From NCBI GenBank assembly GCA_019634915.1, contig JAHCAN010000016.1, forward strand, positions 1 to 64,000: a DNA stretch of 64,000 bases. Direction: 5' to 3'. Within the stretch, counting starts at the first letter, position 1. Every line of letters begins with the position of its first letter. The translations under genes and the position numbers were made by a program. The notes under the pieces were generated by a model. That model saw only the letters and a program-made list of their open reading frames with translations, had not been told where the DNA came from and did no database searches. The stretch comes from Steroidobacteraceae bacterium (GTDB taxonomy: Bacteria > Pseudomonadota > Gammaproteobacteria > Steroidobacterales > Steroidobacteraceae). Of this stretch, positions 18,763 through 27,561 are shown piece after piece.

Positions 18763-19767
18763 ATGAATACCCCGTTGATCCGGACCGGCATGAAATGCAT
18801 GGCGGTGCTGCTGACCCTGGGTCTGCTCGCTGCCTGCGGATCGAAGGACGGTCCCGCGACTCCCGCGCGGCAGAAGCCTGCCGCGAGCCAGAAGGCAGGC
18901 AAGGAGCCCCCGCGCGATGCGACGGCCGAGGAGGTTGCCGCCGAGGCGCGCGGCAAGCTCAAGTGCCCGGTGAAGTCGAAGCTCGCGCCGCGCGCGGCGA
19001 ACGCACCCGTCGACGACATCGTCGGCGTGCGACCGGGCATGGGTCATGACGAAGCCGCGGCCACCGTCCTGTGCACGCACGATTTGCTGGTGGTTACTGA
19101 AGATGCCCGGGGCCGCTTCCAGATCAACACCTACGGCGAGAAGCTGCGCCAGGGCTTCGGTGCGCGCTTCGCCGAACCCCGCGTGCACGTGCAGAAGACT
19201 GCGCGCGACTACGCGCGCGATCTGCAGTACCGCGATCACAATCGCGCGGCGGCGCAGATTCCTCCCGGCACCGCGCGCTGGTACGTCGGCACGATGGGCG
19301 TGCCCGGCGAGGAGCGCGTCGTCCATGCCGCGCGCGAGGAGGGCTACGAGGAAGGCCGCAACCCGACGATCGCGAGCGTGGTCGAGGCGCTCGTCGGCAA
19401 GTACGGCCCGCTGACCGAGCGCGCCGGCCAGCAGGGCAGCGGCGAGCAGAACCTGACCTGGGCGAACGATCCGTTCGGCCGCCGGATCACCGAGACCTCG
19501 CCGCTCTTTCGCCAGTGCAATGCCATCGCGCATTTCGGCGCCGCGCTGTCGTTCTCGCCGGACTGCGGCATCGTCGTCGCGGCCCGCATCGTTCCGGTCC
19601 GCGAAAATCCGGCGCTCGCGGGCATCCTGCAGGTGGTCGTCGTCGATCAGGCCGGCGCCTACGAAGCGCTGCAGAAAACGGAGCAGTGGTTCGCGCAGCA
19701 GGATGCCGCGCGCCGGGCGAAGGAAGTCGAGGCGGCGGGCAGGAATGCCGGCGCGCCGACGCTGTGA
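18763..19767 (+). CDS. Uncharacterised lipoprotein (334 aa)
   Basis: The leader MNTPLIRTGMKCMAVLLTLG continues to LLAACGSKDG, a clean lipobox with Cys26, and is followed by a Lys/Ala/Pro-rich tether. The mature domain begins around residue 75 with DDIVGVRPGMGHDEAAATVL, a pattern seen in small sensor-like lipoproteins in which a GM or GMS motif opens the domain. Two Cys (in LFRQCNAIA and FSPDCGIVV) may form a disulfide. The C-terminal end is a charged helix. No family function is recognised. It is translated from an AAGGAG lying in the preceding gene and followed by another lipoprotein after 10 nt. Confidence 0.8.
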   Translation: MNTPLIRTGMKCMAVLLTLGLLAACGSKDGPATPARQKPAASQKAGKEPPRDATAEEVAAEARGKLKCPVKSKLAPRAANAPVDDIVGVRPGMGHDEAAATVLCTHDLLVVTEDARGRFQINTYGEKLRQGFGARFAEPRVHVQKTARDYARDLQYRDHNRAAAQIPPGTARWYVGTMGVPGEERVVHAAREEGYEEGRNPTIASVVEALVGKYGPLTERAGQQGSGEQNLTWANDPFGRRITETSPLFRQCNAIAHFGAALSFSPDCGIVVAARIVPVRENPALAGILQVVVVDQAGAYEALQKTEQWFAQQDAARRAKEVEAAGRNAGAPTL

Positions 19768-19777
19768 GGCCGCCGGC

Positions 19778-20527
19778 ATGAGTGTGCGTGTCGCGGTGAT
19801 TGCCGTGCTGCTGTGCCTTGGCGGCTGCGGCAGCAAGGAGGGTGGCGGGACGCCGGCGCCGGATGGCGCGGCTGCGGCGAACGCGGCGGTGCAGGTGGCG
19901 GCATCGATGGAGGCTGCGCCGTCGCGGCAGCAGGCGTCATCGCCCGCCGCCGCGAGGACGCTCGCGGGCCGCAGCCGCGAGCTGCTCGATCCGGACAACA
20001 GCGCGGTGGTCCTCCTCTATTACGATCTCGCGGGCCTGTCGCCGCCGATCGACGACTGGGTCGAGCGGGACACGCGCGTGCAGTTCGCACGCCCGGCGGA
20101 CAAGGATGCGCAGCGCGGCGTCGTGCGCGCCGGGCTCGAAGCCGCCGCGGTGGCCGTGCGCGATGTCGGCCTGCTGCGCCTGTCGCTCAGCGCGAGCCTC
20201 AGCGACTACGACCCGGCCTACGGCGAGTTCACGGTGCGTGCCTTCGCGCCGAGCTCCATCGTCAACTTCGAGGCCTTCGGGCAGACGGTGGCGGTCAGGT
20301 TCGGCAACGGGCGCGACGCGCAGCTGTGGCGCGTCGGCGCCGACGAGGCCCGCGCGATCCGCGACCGCATCGGCTACGGCGGCGTGACGCTCGACGCACT
20401 GCTCGCGATCACCGGCATCCAGCCGGCGCCGCAGGGCGGGGCGATCGTCGCCGACGTCATCGAGTACGAGATGCGCGAGACGCTGCGCGGACAGCTCGTC
20501 GGCCGCGTCCAGGTTGCGGCACCTTGA
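19778..20527 (+). CDS. Uncharacterised lipoprotein (249 aa)
   Basis: Starts MSVRVAVIAVLLCLGGCGSK with lipobox LGGC (Cys17). An Ala/Pro/Gln-rich linker runs to about residue 65, then a compact domain: LDPDNSAVVLLYYDLAGLSP, a central alpha/beta region, and a terminal VIEYEMRETLRGQLVGRVQV. The open frame extends upstream to 19520, but that part only shadows the preceding gene. I do not recognise the family. It is the third gene of the tightly packed operon, with the next gene starting 28 nt after its stop. Confidence 0.8.
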   Translation: MSVRVAVIAVLLCLGGCGSKEGGGTPAPDGAAAANAAVQVAASMEAAPSRQQASSPAAARTLAGRSRELLDPDNSAVVLLYYDLAGLSPPIDDWVERDTRVQFARPADKDAQRGVVRAGLEAAAVAVRDVGLLRLSLSASLSDYDPAYGEFTVRAFAPSSIVNFEAFGQTVAVRFGNGRDAQLWRVGADEARAIRDRIGYGGVTLDALLAITGIQPAPQGGAIVADVIEYEMRETLRGQLVGRVQVAAP

Positions 20528-20555
20528 ATTGGCTCACGGGATCTACGAGGGAAGC

Positions 20556-21692
20556 ATGATGAAACCGGGAATGATCGCGTCGATGGTCCTCGCGCTCGGG
20601 CTGGCGGCCGCCCCAGCGCCGGCGGCGGAGGCCTGTGCCGGCCGCAGCCACTGCACCGAGGTCTCCACGTTCACGATGCAGTTGAACGACTTCCGCGCCA
20701 CCGAGCAATACGGCACGCGCAGCCTGATCGCCACGGCCACTTTCCAGAACAAGACCGACCGGCCGATCATCCTCGGCTACGTGAGCGGCTCGGGCAGCGG
20801 AATCGACGAGTACGGCAACCGCTACACCATGGTCAGCAACGGCGTGCGCGGCATCGGCCAGATCGGCCGCAGCAGTTTCGACCCGCGTTTCGTGCTGCAG
20901 CCCGGAGAACGCAGCGATGCGCGCTTCGAGCTGAGCTGGCCCGGCGGCAGCCAGGTCGCCGGCGTCGATTTCAAGCTGGAGCTGGCGATCAGCGAGATCG
21001 ACACCGTGGCCGGCAACCAGCACCGCGTGGGTCGCGAGCATTTCCTGCGCTTCGACGGGCTGCGCGACGGGCTGGTCGCGGCCGCGCCGCCTGCCGCGCC
21101 CGTGGCGGACGCTCCCTCCGCGGCGGCTGCCGCCGCGGGCGCCACTCCTGCACCGGTGACGGACCCTTGCGAAGGCAAGCCGAACTGTTACGCCACCGGT
21201 CCTTTCATGGCCGAGGCACAGGCGAACGTGAGTCAGGATGCGACCTACCAGCACGTATCGATACGGGTGCGGTTCCGGAACCTGAGCAACCAGCCGGTGA
21301 TCCTCGCGTACCAGGAAGGATCGGCCTCGATGATCGACAACCAGGGCAACAAGTACCAGCCGATGAGCATCAGCGGCATGGGCAAAGTCAGCCGCAGCAG
21401 CGCCGATCCGCAATTCGTGCTCAGCCCCGGCGAATACCGTCAGGCGACCGTCGTCTACCGGCTGCACAAGGCGGGGAAGATTCTCGGCAACGCCTTCACC
21501 CCCGACTTCGTGATTTCGCAACTGGAAATCCTGCCGAGCCAGCAGGTCCGCTCGGTGCGCGACTACGCGGTGAGTTTCACCGGCGTCGCGACCAGCCCTC
21601 TCGGCGCCGCCCCGGGGGCGGTGCCTGGCGCGGCCCCGGATGCGGTCGAAGCCCTGAAGAAGCTCGGCGACCTGTTCAAGAAAAAGAAGTGA
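20556..21692 (+). CDS. Exported protein with a tandemly duplicated domain
   Basis: 378 residues from the ATG at 20556 (a second ATG follows immediately; GAGGGAAG precedes both). A signal peptide ends near PAPAAEA. Two copies of one domain are visible: residues 27-168 and 205-344. Shared landmarks are a CxG...C opening (C27/C33 and C205/C211), F(Q/R)N then (D/N)(R/Q)P(I/V)IL(G/A)Y, GSxSxID then GN(R/K)Y, a RSSxDPxFVLxPGE stretch and a closing V...(F)(D/T)G. An Ala/Pro linker (175-203) separates them, and the C terminus is Lys-rich. Probably periplasmic, each copy with a disulfide. Function unknown. Confidence 0.82.
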   Translation: MMKPGMIASMVLALGLAAAPAPAAEACAGRSHCTEVSTFTMQLNDFRATEQYGTRSLIATATFQNKTDRPIILGYVSGSGSGIDEYGNRYTMVSNGVRGIGQIGRSSFDPRFVLQPGERSDARFELSWPGGSQVAGVDFKLELAISEIDTVAGNQHRVGREHFLRFDGLRDGLVAAAPPAAPVADAPSAAAAAAGATPAPVTDPCEGKPNCYATGPFMAEAQANVSQDATYQHVSIRVRFRNLSNQPVILAYQEGSASMIDNQGNKYQPMSISGMGKVSRSSADPQFVLSPGEYRQATVVYRLHKAGKILGNAFTPDFVISQLEILPSQQVRSVRDYAVSFTGVATSPLGAAPGAVPGAAPDAVEALKKLGDLFKKKK

Positions 21693-21705
21693 AGGAGCAA
21701 CGCGC

Positions 21706-22458
21706 ATGGGCATGATCAAACGCGGGCGGATCCTGCGGGATACGAATGCCGGGGACGGCCTGGTCAGCATCGAGGGGCGGCAGTCGGCACAGGCGCTCGG
21801 CGCAGCGCAGGACGTCGCGAAGAAACTCACGAGGGACTTCCAGGCGCAAGGCCTGCCGCTCATCAGGCAGTACGCACGCCGGATCGGCTACCTGACGCTC
21901 GCCGGCTTCGCGCTGGTGGTCCTCGGCTGGTTCTTCCTGCCTCTGCTGTCGGTCGAGATTCCGTTCGGCGGCGAGATTTCCGCGACGTTCTACCAGGTGC
22001 TGAAGCTGTCCAATGCGGCCTCCAACGCCATGGGGCTGGAAGTGCTGGCGGAAAGTCTCGACCGATCCGGAAGGATATCGGGCGGCAGTGCGGGAGTCCT
22101 GGGGCTGCTGGCGTTCCTGTCCCTGGCCGCCGTGTTCCTGCCGCAGTTCTGGCAGGACCGGCGCGCCGCGTGGGGGTTGTTCGCGCCGCTTGCGGTGATG
22201 ATGCTGGCGATCATCGTGCTGTACTGGAAAGCGTCCTCGCTCGCTTCGGCGGGGATGGACGCGGCCGCCGGGTTCGGCGGCGCGGAATTCCGTGAAATGG
22301 CGCGGGAAGCCGCCAGGGAGGCGGCGGCCGAGATGCGCAAGGCCGTCTCCATCGGTGTCGGCCTGTGGCTTTCGCTGGCCGGGACACTGCTGCTCGCATG
22401 GCTGGGCCTGCGATCGGTGCGGAGGAAGGAGTCGTCATCAGGCGGGGGGTTGTCATGA
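21706..22458 (+). CDS. Uncharacterised multi-pass inner membrane protein
   Basis: 250 residues. A hydrophilic N terminus of about 60 residues leads to a helix YLTLAGFALVVLGWFFLPLL. A periplasmic segment (about 83-130) is followed by two close helices around 132-175. An amphipathic Ala/Glu-rich stretch (REMAREAAREAAAEMRKAVS) and a last membrane helix near 215-236 complete it. No known family is recognised. It is the only polytopic protein of the operon and could anchor the lipoprotein partners. A GAAGGAGC sequence precedes the ATG; the stop overlaps the next start as ATGA. Confidence 0.75.
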   Translation: MGMIKRGRILRDTNAGDGLVSIEGRQSAQALGAAQDVAKKLTRDFQAQGLPLIRQYARRIGYLTLAGFALVVLGWFFLPLLSVEIPFGGEISATFYQVLKLSNAASNAMGLEVLAESLDRSGRISGGSAGVLGLLAFLSLAAVFLPQFWQDRRAAWGLFAPLAVMMLAIIVLYWKASSLASAGMDAAAGFGGAEFREMAREAAREAAAEMRKAVSIGVGLWLSLAGTLLLAWLGLRSVRRKESSSGGGLS

Positions 22459-22922
22459 AACGAAGCATGAAAGCGACGGGTCATTTTCTCGCAGCCACGG
22501 CGCTGCTGCTTTCCGCCTGCGGCAAGACCGCGACGACCAGCGGCGAACACGCTGCGACGGCCGTGACCGAATTGCCCCTGAAGCGCGGTTTCTACGTTTC
22601 CGCCGACACGGCCTGTGGGGCAGCCTCCAACGCGACGCTGCTGCTCATGCGCCGCGGCGGCTTCAACGGCGCGCGCGACAGCTGCGACTTCGAGACCATC
22701 GAGCGGACCGGACCGCAGAGCTATCGCGTGATCGAACGGTGCGCTGATTTCCAGGCCGGCCCGGACAGCGCCACGACCGAGACCGTCATCTGGCAGATCC
22801 CGGACGACGCGAGCTTCACGTCGAACGGCGATCGTGGCTGGGAGCGCAGCTTCCGCCATTGCGAGCAATCCAGCTTGCCCGACCCCTGGCGCGATAACGA
22901 CATCAGCGACCTCGTCGAGTGA
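22455..22922 (+). CDS. Uncharacterised lipoprotein, last gene of the operon
   Basis: 155 residues from the ATG at 22455. The leader MKRSMKATGHFLAATALLLS runs to a SAC lipobox (Cys22). The mature part has the pattern LPLKRGFYVSADTACGAASN followed by LLLMRRGGFNGARDSCDFET, with four Cys that could form two disulfides, seen in small exported domains of unknown function. The frame is open upstream to 22365 only as a shadow. Translationally coupled to the membrane protein by an ATGA overlap. It converges on yajQ with 25 nt between the stops. Confidence 0.76.
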   Translation: MKRSMKATGHFLAATALLLSACGKTATTSGEHAATAVTELPLKRGFYVSADTACGAASNATLLLMRRGGFNGARDSCDFETIERTGPQSYRVIERCADFQAGPDSATTETVIWQIPDDASFTSNGDRGWERSFRHCEQSSLPDPWRDNDISDLVE

Positions 22923-22947
22923 CCCGAAGCGGTGCGCGAGTGAAGCG

Positions 22948-23430
22948 CTAGTCGCGGAAGTTCTCGAACTGCAGCGGCCGGTCGAACGGCGACTTCTTCA
23001 GCAGCGCGATCGTGGCCTGCAGGTCGTCGCGCTGCTTGCCGGTCACGCGGACCTTGTCGCCCTGCAGCGCGCACTGCACCTTGAGCTTCGAGTCCTTGAC
23101 CAGCTTCGTCAGCTTGCGGCCGGTCTCGTGATCGATGCCGTGCCGCAGCTCCACTTTCTGGCGCGCCGCGGCGAGGTTCGTCTCGGGTTCGGCGACCTCG
23201 AGCGCGGCGATGTCGATGCCACGCTTGCCGAGTTTCACCTTCATGATGTCGAGCATCTGCTTCAGCTGGAACTCGACCTGCGCATGCAGCGTGACGCTGT
23301 GGCCCTCGAGTTCGAACTTCGCACCGGTGTCGCGGAAGTCGAAGCGCTGCGCGAGCTCGCGGTTCGCCTGGTCCACGGCATTGGTCAGCTCGTGCAGGTC
23401 GATCTCGGAGACGACGTCGAAGGAGGGCAT
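22948..23430 (-). CDS. yajQ: YajQ-family nucleotide-binding protein (UPF0234)
   Basis: 160 residues, the family's usual length. It starts MPSFDVVSEIDLHELTNAVD and ends SPFDRPLQFENFRD, both diagnostic of YajQ. The family forms two ferredoxin-like domains that bind nucleotides; xanthomonad and pseudomonad homologues have been reported as cyclic-di-GMP effectors. The start codon overlaps the stop of the TlpA-like gene as TGATG, so the two are coupled, an arrangement I have no functional explanation for. Confidence 0.95.
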   Translation of the reverse strand: MPSFDVVSEIDLHELTNAVDQANRELAQRFDFRDTGAKFELEGHSVTLHAQVEFQLKQMLDIMKVKLGKRGIDIAALEVAEPETNLAAARQKVELRHGIDHETGRKLTKLVKDSKLKVQCALQGDKVRVTGKQRDDLQATIALLKKSPFDRPLQFENFRD

Positions 23431-24698
23431 CAGCCTTCCGCCAGCAGCTGTTCGAGCATCGAGTCGAACTTCTGCGTGAGTTCCCGGTAGTGTTCGCCGG
23501 TTGCGGGGCCCGCGAAGCCGGTATGGATGTAGCGCACGCGCCCCGCGCGGTCGAGGAAGAGGGTGGTCGGGAAGGCGTACACCGCATCGAGCTGCGGCAG
23601 CTTCTTCGCCGCGTCGTCCTTGTTGGACACGCCGGCGATCAGCGTCGTGTAGTCGATACCCAAGTCCTCGCGAAACAGCCGTGTCGCCGTCGCGGCGCGT
23701 TCGAAATCGCCGAAGTGCTCGAACATCAGCGATATCACCTCGAGGCCGCGCGCCCGGTTGCGCTGGTACCAGGGCGCGAGGAAGGCTGCCTCATCGTGGC
23801 AGTTCGGACACCAGCTGCCAGCGAGCGCGATGACGACCACCTTGCCGGCGAAGCGCGGGTCGGCGAGCGAAACCGGCTGGCCGTCCAGGTCGGGGAACGT
23901 GAACTCGAGCTTCGGCGCATCGCCGCGCATCGCGGTGGCGGGCGCGTCGGCCAGGCTCGCCGCCTCGTTGCGGTGGGCGACGAATCCCTGGCGCCATGCG
24001 AGGCCCGACCAGAACGTGCCGCCGAGCACGCCGCTCGGATCGAGCCGCGCGTGGTAGAGGTAGGCATTGCCGCCGTCGAACGTCGACAGGAACAGCTCGC
24101 CGTCGTGCAGCTCGCCGGCCAGATAGCGATGATCACCGATGGGCGTGAGGATCGTGCCGGTCACGATGCCGCCGTCCTGCTGCAGTTCGGCGACGCCAGG
24201 CGAGCCCTGTCCGTCGGGCTCGGCGAAAGTGACCGACCATCGCCCCGCGACACTGGCATCGCCCGGCGATGGCTGCTCGAAGAAGCGATAGCTGACGCCA
24301 TGGCGCGCGCTGAACGGAATGCGCTGGTCCTTGCCGTCGCGTTTGACGAGCAGAAACTCGCCGGCCAGCGATTCGCCGTCGATCGTCGCGGTCAGGCGGT
24401 TCTCGTAGCCGGGCATGCGCGCGGTGAGCGTGTTGCCCTCGACCTGTACGTCTTCGACCGCGAGCCGCTCGCTGCCGTTCTCGATGTAGAGCAGGTCGCG
24501 GTCGCCGAGGCGCACGATTTCGAGGCCGAAGGGCAGCTCGCCGCCGGGCAGCTGCAGCGTGGCGCGGTAGTGGCCGGGCAGCAGCACGGGCGCTTCTTCG
24601 GTCTCGGGCACGGGCATCTCCGCAGGCTGGCGACTGCAGGCGGCCAGTGCCAGCACGATGGCGAGGGGAACACAGCAGCTGCGCAGCGCATGTCGCAT
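23430..24698 (-). CDS. TlpA-like thiol-disulfide lipoprotein with an extra N-terminal domain
   Basis: 422 residues. Leader MRHALRSCCVPLAIVLALAAC carries the lipobox LAAC (Cys21). Residues about 40-245 form a beta-rich region made of repeated strands (GHYRATLQLPGGELPFGLEI, VAGRWSVTFAEPDGQGSPGV). Residues about 262-420 are a thioredoxin fold with the active site WCPNC (C297 and C300) in a TlpA/AhpC-TSA context (FTFPDLDGQPVSLADPRFAG) and the cis-proline loop AFPTTLFLD. Likely a periplasm-facing redox protein, either a reductase or a peroxide-linked enzyme. It lies between a HerA-like ATPase gene and yajQ. Confidence 0.88.
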   Translation of the reverse strand: MRHALRSCCVPLAIVLALAACSRQPAEMPVPETEEAPVLLPGHYRATLQLPGGELPFGLEIVRLGDRDLLYIENGSERLAVEDVQVEGNTLTARMPGYENRLTATIDGESLAGEFLLVKRDGKDQRIPFSARHGVSYRFFEQPSPGDASVAGRWSVTFAEPDGQGSPGVAELQQDGGIVTGTILTPIGDHRYLAGELHDGELFLSTFDGGNAYLYHARLDPSGVLGGTFWSGLAWRQGFVAHRNEAASLADAPATAMRGDAPKLEFTFPDLDGQPVSLADPRFAGKVVVIALAGSWCPNCHDEAAFLAPWYQRNRARGLEVISLMFEHFGDFERAATATRLFREDLGIDYTTLIAGVSNKDDAAKKLPQLDAVYAFPTTLFLDRAGRVRYIHTGFAGPATGEHYRELTQKFDSMLEQLLAEG

Positions 24699-24710
24699 GA
24701 TCGTCTCCGG

Positions 24711-27161
24711 TCAGTCCGGGCTGCCCCACGCCGGAGCGGGGAAGCCATCCGTACCGCGCCGCCACGGCACCCAGACGAGCGCGAGTTCGCCGACCGCGAT
24801 GTCGCCCTTGCGCGGCGCAATCGATGTCTGCTCGAGCGCAAGCGCGGCGGGGTCGAAGCTCGCGGCGGCCGCGGCCAGCTCCGACTCGCACTGCGCGTCG
24901 AGTGCGGCGAGGCGCTGTTCGAGCACTTCGGCGCTCTCCTCGGCGCGCGCGACGTCGGCCTGTTCGCGGCCGACGCGTGACGCGGTGCGCGCCGCCGAGG
25001 TCGCGCGGCCGACGCTCGATGCACTGAGCGCCTTGCGGCCGAGGAAGGCACCGAGCACCGCGGAGCCGATCGACACCATGGTCTGCGTGCGCCGCTCGCT
25101 CAGCTGGTCGCGTTCGCGCCCGACGCGCTCCCTGGCGCGTCGCAACTGGTCCGCAAGAGTCGTGCGCTTCGCCGCGAACCGCTCGCGCAACTGGTCGACT
25201 GCCGCGTCGCGCTTCTCGCGCGCGGCCTGCGCGAGGCGCGCGCGGAACTCGCCTTCGCTTTCACCGGGATTCGAGCTCATGCCGAGCGCCTTGCAGGAGT
25301 GGATCGTCGTGCGCGCCGACTCGTACAGATGCGCGGCGAGCGCCTTGCCCCACGCGGCGTAGTTCTGCGCGCGCAGCGCCGCGGCGGGCAGCGGCGCGTA
25401 CTGTGCGCCGGCCTCGGGACGATCGCCGGGTGCGGCGTCGGGGCCCGCGCCGGCGTCGGCCCAGGCCGGACCGTCGTCGGTCAGCGGCGCGAGCAGCGCC
25501 GTCGCCTGCCAGGTGTCGAGCTTCGAGCCGCGGTCGACGTAGTGCAGCTTCGCGGTGCCGAGCAGCATCGGGCGGTATTCGGTCGGGCCGCCGCCGCGAG
25601 TGGCGGCGAGGAAATGCTCGCGCACGCCGGCCGGCACGGCGGGGCGCGCGGCGGCAGTCGGTGTCGCTGCCGGCGATGCCGACGCTGACGCCGATGCTGG
25701 TGCGGCCGATGCCCCGGCTGCCGCTGCCGCGGCGCCGTGGTCGCGCTTGCGATCGGCCATCAGCCGCGAGATCTCGGGCCCGGTCAGCGGCCCGCGCAGG
25801 TACGACAGCGCCCAGCGCGACTGCATCAGCAGCGGCGCATCGTCGTGCACATTGCGCATCAGGAACACGCGCTGCGCGAGGCCGCCCATCAGCGTCTCGA
25901 GCGTCGCGCGACTGCCGGCCGCGCCGCCGGGCTGCGCGCTTTCGAGGCCGTCGAGCACGCGCTGCTTGTCGCGATCGGTCTGCAGGCGGCCGATGAACCA
26001 GGTGCCCGTGTTGCCGAGCCCCTTGTAGTCGAGGTCGACGGGATTCTGCGTCGCGAGCACGCAGCCGACGCCGAACGCGCGCGCCTGCTTCAGCAGCGTC
26101 AGCATTGGCGGCTTCGACGGCGGATTCGCGCTCGGCGGGAAGTAGCCGAAGATCTCGTCCATGTAGAGCAGCGCGCGCAGCGACGAGGTGCCCGACTGGC
26201 GGCGCATCCAGCCGATCAGCTCGTTGAGCACCAGCGTGACGACGAACATGCGCTCGGGATCGGACAGGTGCGCGATCGAGATGATGCTGATGCGCGGCTT
26301 GCCCTCGGCCGTGAAGAGCAGCCGCTGGGCGTCGAGCGGATCGCCCTCGAGCCAGGCCGAGAAGCCCGGCGAGGCGAGCAGGTTGTTGAGCGCCATCGCG
26401 AGCGCGGTGCGTTCCTTCGCCGGAAAGAAAGTCTCGAGGTCGAGCGCGCCGACCTTGTCCATCGGCGGCTTCTGTACGGCGGCGATCAGGCCCGCGAGAT
26501 CGAGCCCGGCGCCGGCGCGCCAGGCCTGCTCGATGAGGTTCGAGAGCAGGATGTGTTCGCGGCTCTGCAGCGGATCGGCGTCGCGGCCAACGAGGCTCAG
26601 CAGCCCGCCGACGACGCCGGCGACGCGTTCGCGCAGCGCGGTCGCATCCGCGCGCAGTGCCGCGGGCGGCGCATCGAGCGAGCGCAGCACCGACAGCGGC
26701 AGGCCGGTGCCCGCACCGGGCGTGTAGATCGCGAGGTCGACCTGCGCGCGCAGCGCCGCGATGCGTGCGGGCGTCTGGTCCCAGTCGGCGAGGCCCTTGC
26801 GCCAGGTGTTCGCGACCGCGGTCGCGTAGTCCGGTACCGACTGGCCCTTGCGCGCCGCGTCGGCCGGATCGATCCAGGGTTCGAAGTCGCCGGGCGCGAG
26901 CTGCGGGAAGGTCAGCAACAGGTTCGCGAGATCGCCCTTCGGGTCGATGCAGATCGCCGGCACACCGTCGATGCCGGCTTCCTCGAGCAGCGCGAGGCAC
27001 AGGCCCGTCTTGCCGCTGCCGGTCATGCCGACGCAGACCGCGTGGGTCGTCAGATCGCGCGAGTCGTAGAGCAGCGGCTCCGCTGCGTCGGCCGCGCCCG
27101 TCGCGGCGTCGTAGCGCCGGCCGAGATAGAAGACGCCGAGCTTCTCGTAATCGGTTGCCAT
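24711..27161 (-). CDS. HerA-like / DUF853 ATPase
   Basis: 816 residues. Walker A is GMTGSGKTG (45-53) and Walker B ALLYMDE (331-337), followed by the YFPPSANPPSK and ATQNPVDLDYKGL segments of the DUF853 branch of HerA-FtsK-type ATPases. An Ala/Ser/Thr/Pro-rich low-complexity linker (about 475-520) joins this core to a C-terminal half with a long charged coiled coil (about 640-770) rich in Arg and Glu. HerA-type enzymes are hexameric DNA-translocating or remodelling ATPases; the cellular role of DUF853 members is not established. It begins 5 nt after the stop of the small gene upstream and is followed by the TlpA-like gene. Confidence 0.87.
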   Translation of the reverse strand: MATDYEKLGVFYLGRRYDAATGAADAAEPLLYDSRDLTTHAVCVGMTGSGKTGLCLALLEEAGIDGVPAICIDPKGDLANLLLTFPQLAPGDFEPWIDPADAARKGQSVPDYATAVANTWRKGLADWDQTPARIAALRAQVDLAIYTPGAGTGLPLSVLRSLDAPPAALRADATALRERVAGVVGGLLSLVGRDADPLQSREHILLSNLIEQAWRAGAGLDLAGLIAAVQKPPMDKVGALDLETFFPAKERTALAMALNNLLASPGFSAWLEGDPLDAQRLLFTAEGKPRISIISIAHLSDPERMFVVTLVLNELIGWMRRQSGTSSLRALLYMDEIFGYFPPSANPPSKPPMLTLLKQARAFGVGCVLATQNPVDLDYKGLGNTGTWFIGRLQTDRDKQRVLDGLESAQPGGAAGSRATLETLMGGLAQRVFLMRNVHDDAPLLMQSRWALSYLRGPLTGPEISRLMADRKRDHGAAAAAAGASAAPASASASASPAATPTAAARPAVPAGVREHFLAATRGGGPTEYRPMLLGTAKLHYVDRGSKLDTWQATALLAPLTDDGPAWADAGAGPDAAPGDRPEAGAQYAPLPAAALRAQNYAAWGKALAAHLYESARTTIHSCKALGMSSNPGESEGEFRARLAQAAREKRDAAVDQLRERFAAKRTTLADQLRRARERVGRERDQLSERRTQTMVSIGSAVLGAFLGRKALSASSVGRATSAARTASRVGREQADVARAEESAEVLEQRLAALDAQCESELAAAAASFDPAALALEQTSIAPRKGDIAVGELALVWVPWRRGTDGFPAPAWGSPD

Positions 27162-27166
27162 CGCGC

Positions 27167-27514
27167 CTACTTCGCGAGCTCGCCCTGCAGTCGCTTCCGG
27201 TGCTGGCGCGTCAGCGCGAGCAGCTTCGGCGTCAGGCCCGCATCCTCATACACCGGATCGCCCTGCTCGTCGGTCGAGATCACCTTGCGTCCCGGCTCGT
27301 ACGGCATCGCGGTCGCGAGCTCGTCGAGCGCGACCGACAGCAGCTCGGTGATCAGCTGCTCGCGCGTGCGCCCGGGGAACATCTCGCAGAGCGCCGCGAG
27401 ACGTGCCGCATCGTCGAGAGGCAGCCTGACGGCGTACTCGGTCACGGTCCGCGGCGAAGTGCCGCCGGCCCGCCAGGCATCGAGGAGTTCCCTGAAGCCC
27501 ACGGCAATCTCCAT
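27167..27514 (-). CDS. Conserved small cytoplasmic protein of unknown function
   Basis: 115 residues, no signal peptide. The core EYAVRLPLDDAARLAALCEM, then FPGRTREQLITELLSVALDE and DEQGDPVYEDAGLTPKLLAL, resembles a family in pseudomonads sometimes labelled a pili-related component without strong basis. The middle part looks like a ribbon-helix-helix or short helical bundle motif. A minus-strand TAGAAT at 27538-27533 would place transcription start about 12 nt before the ATG. It is the first gene of a probable operon with the DUF853 ATPase. Confidence 0.72.
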   Translation of the reverse strand: MEIAVGFRELLDAWRAGGTSPRTVTEYAVRLPLDDAARLAALCEMFPGRTREQLITELLSVALDELATAMPYEPGRKVISTDEQGDPVYEDAGLTPKLLALTRQHRKRLQGELAK

Positions 27515-27561
27515 TGGGTGGCTGAGACCGTCATTCTACCCGCCGCGGCCGGCCGCGGGGC

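Noticed and set aside
26870..26890. GGTTCGAAGTC-like tRNA T-loop sequence
   Set aside because: No acceptor stem or anticodon arm around it; it lies within the DUF853 coding sequence. No tRNA genes were found.
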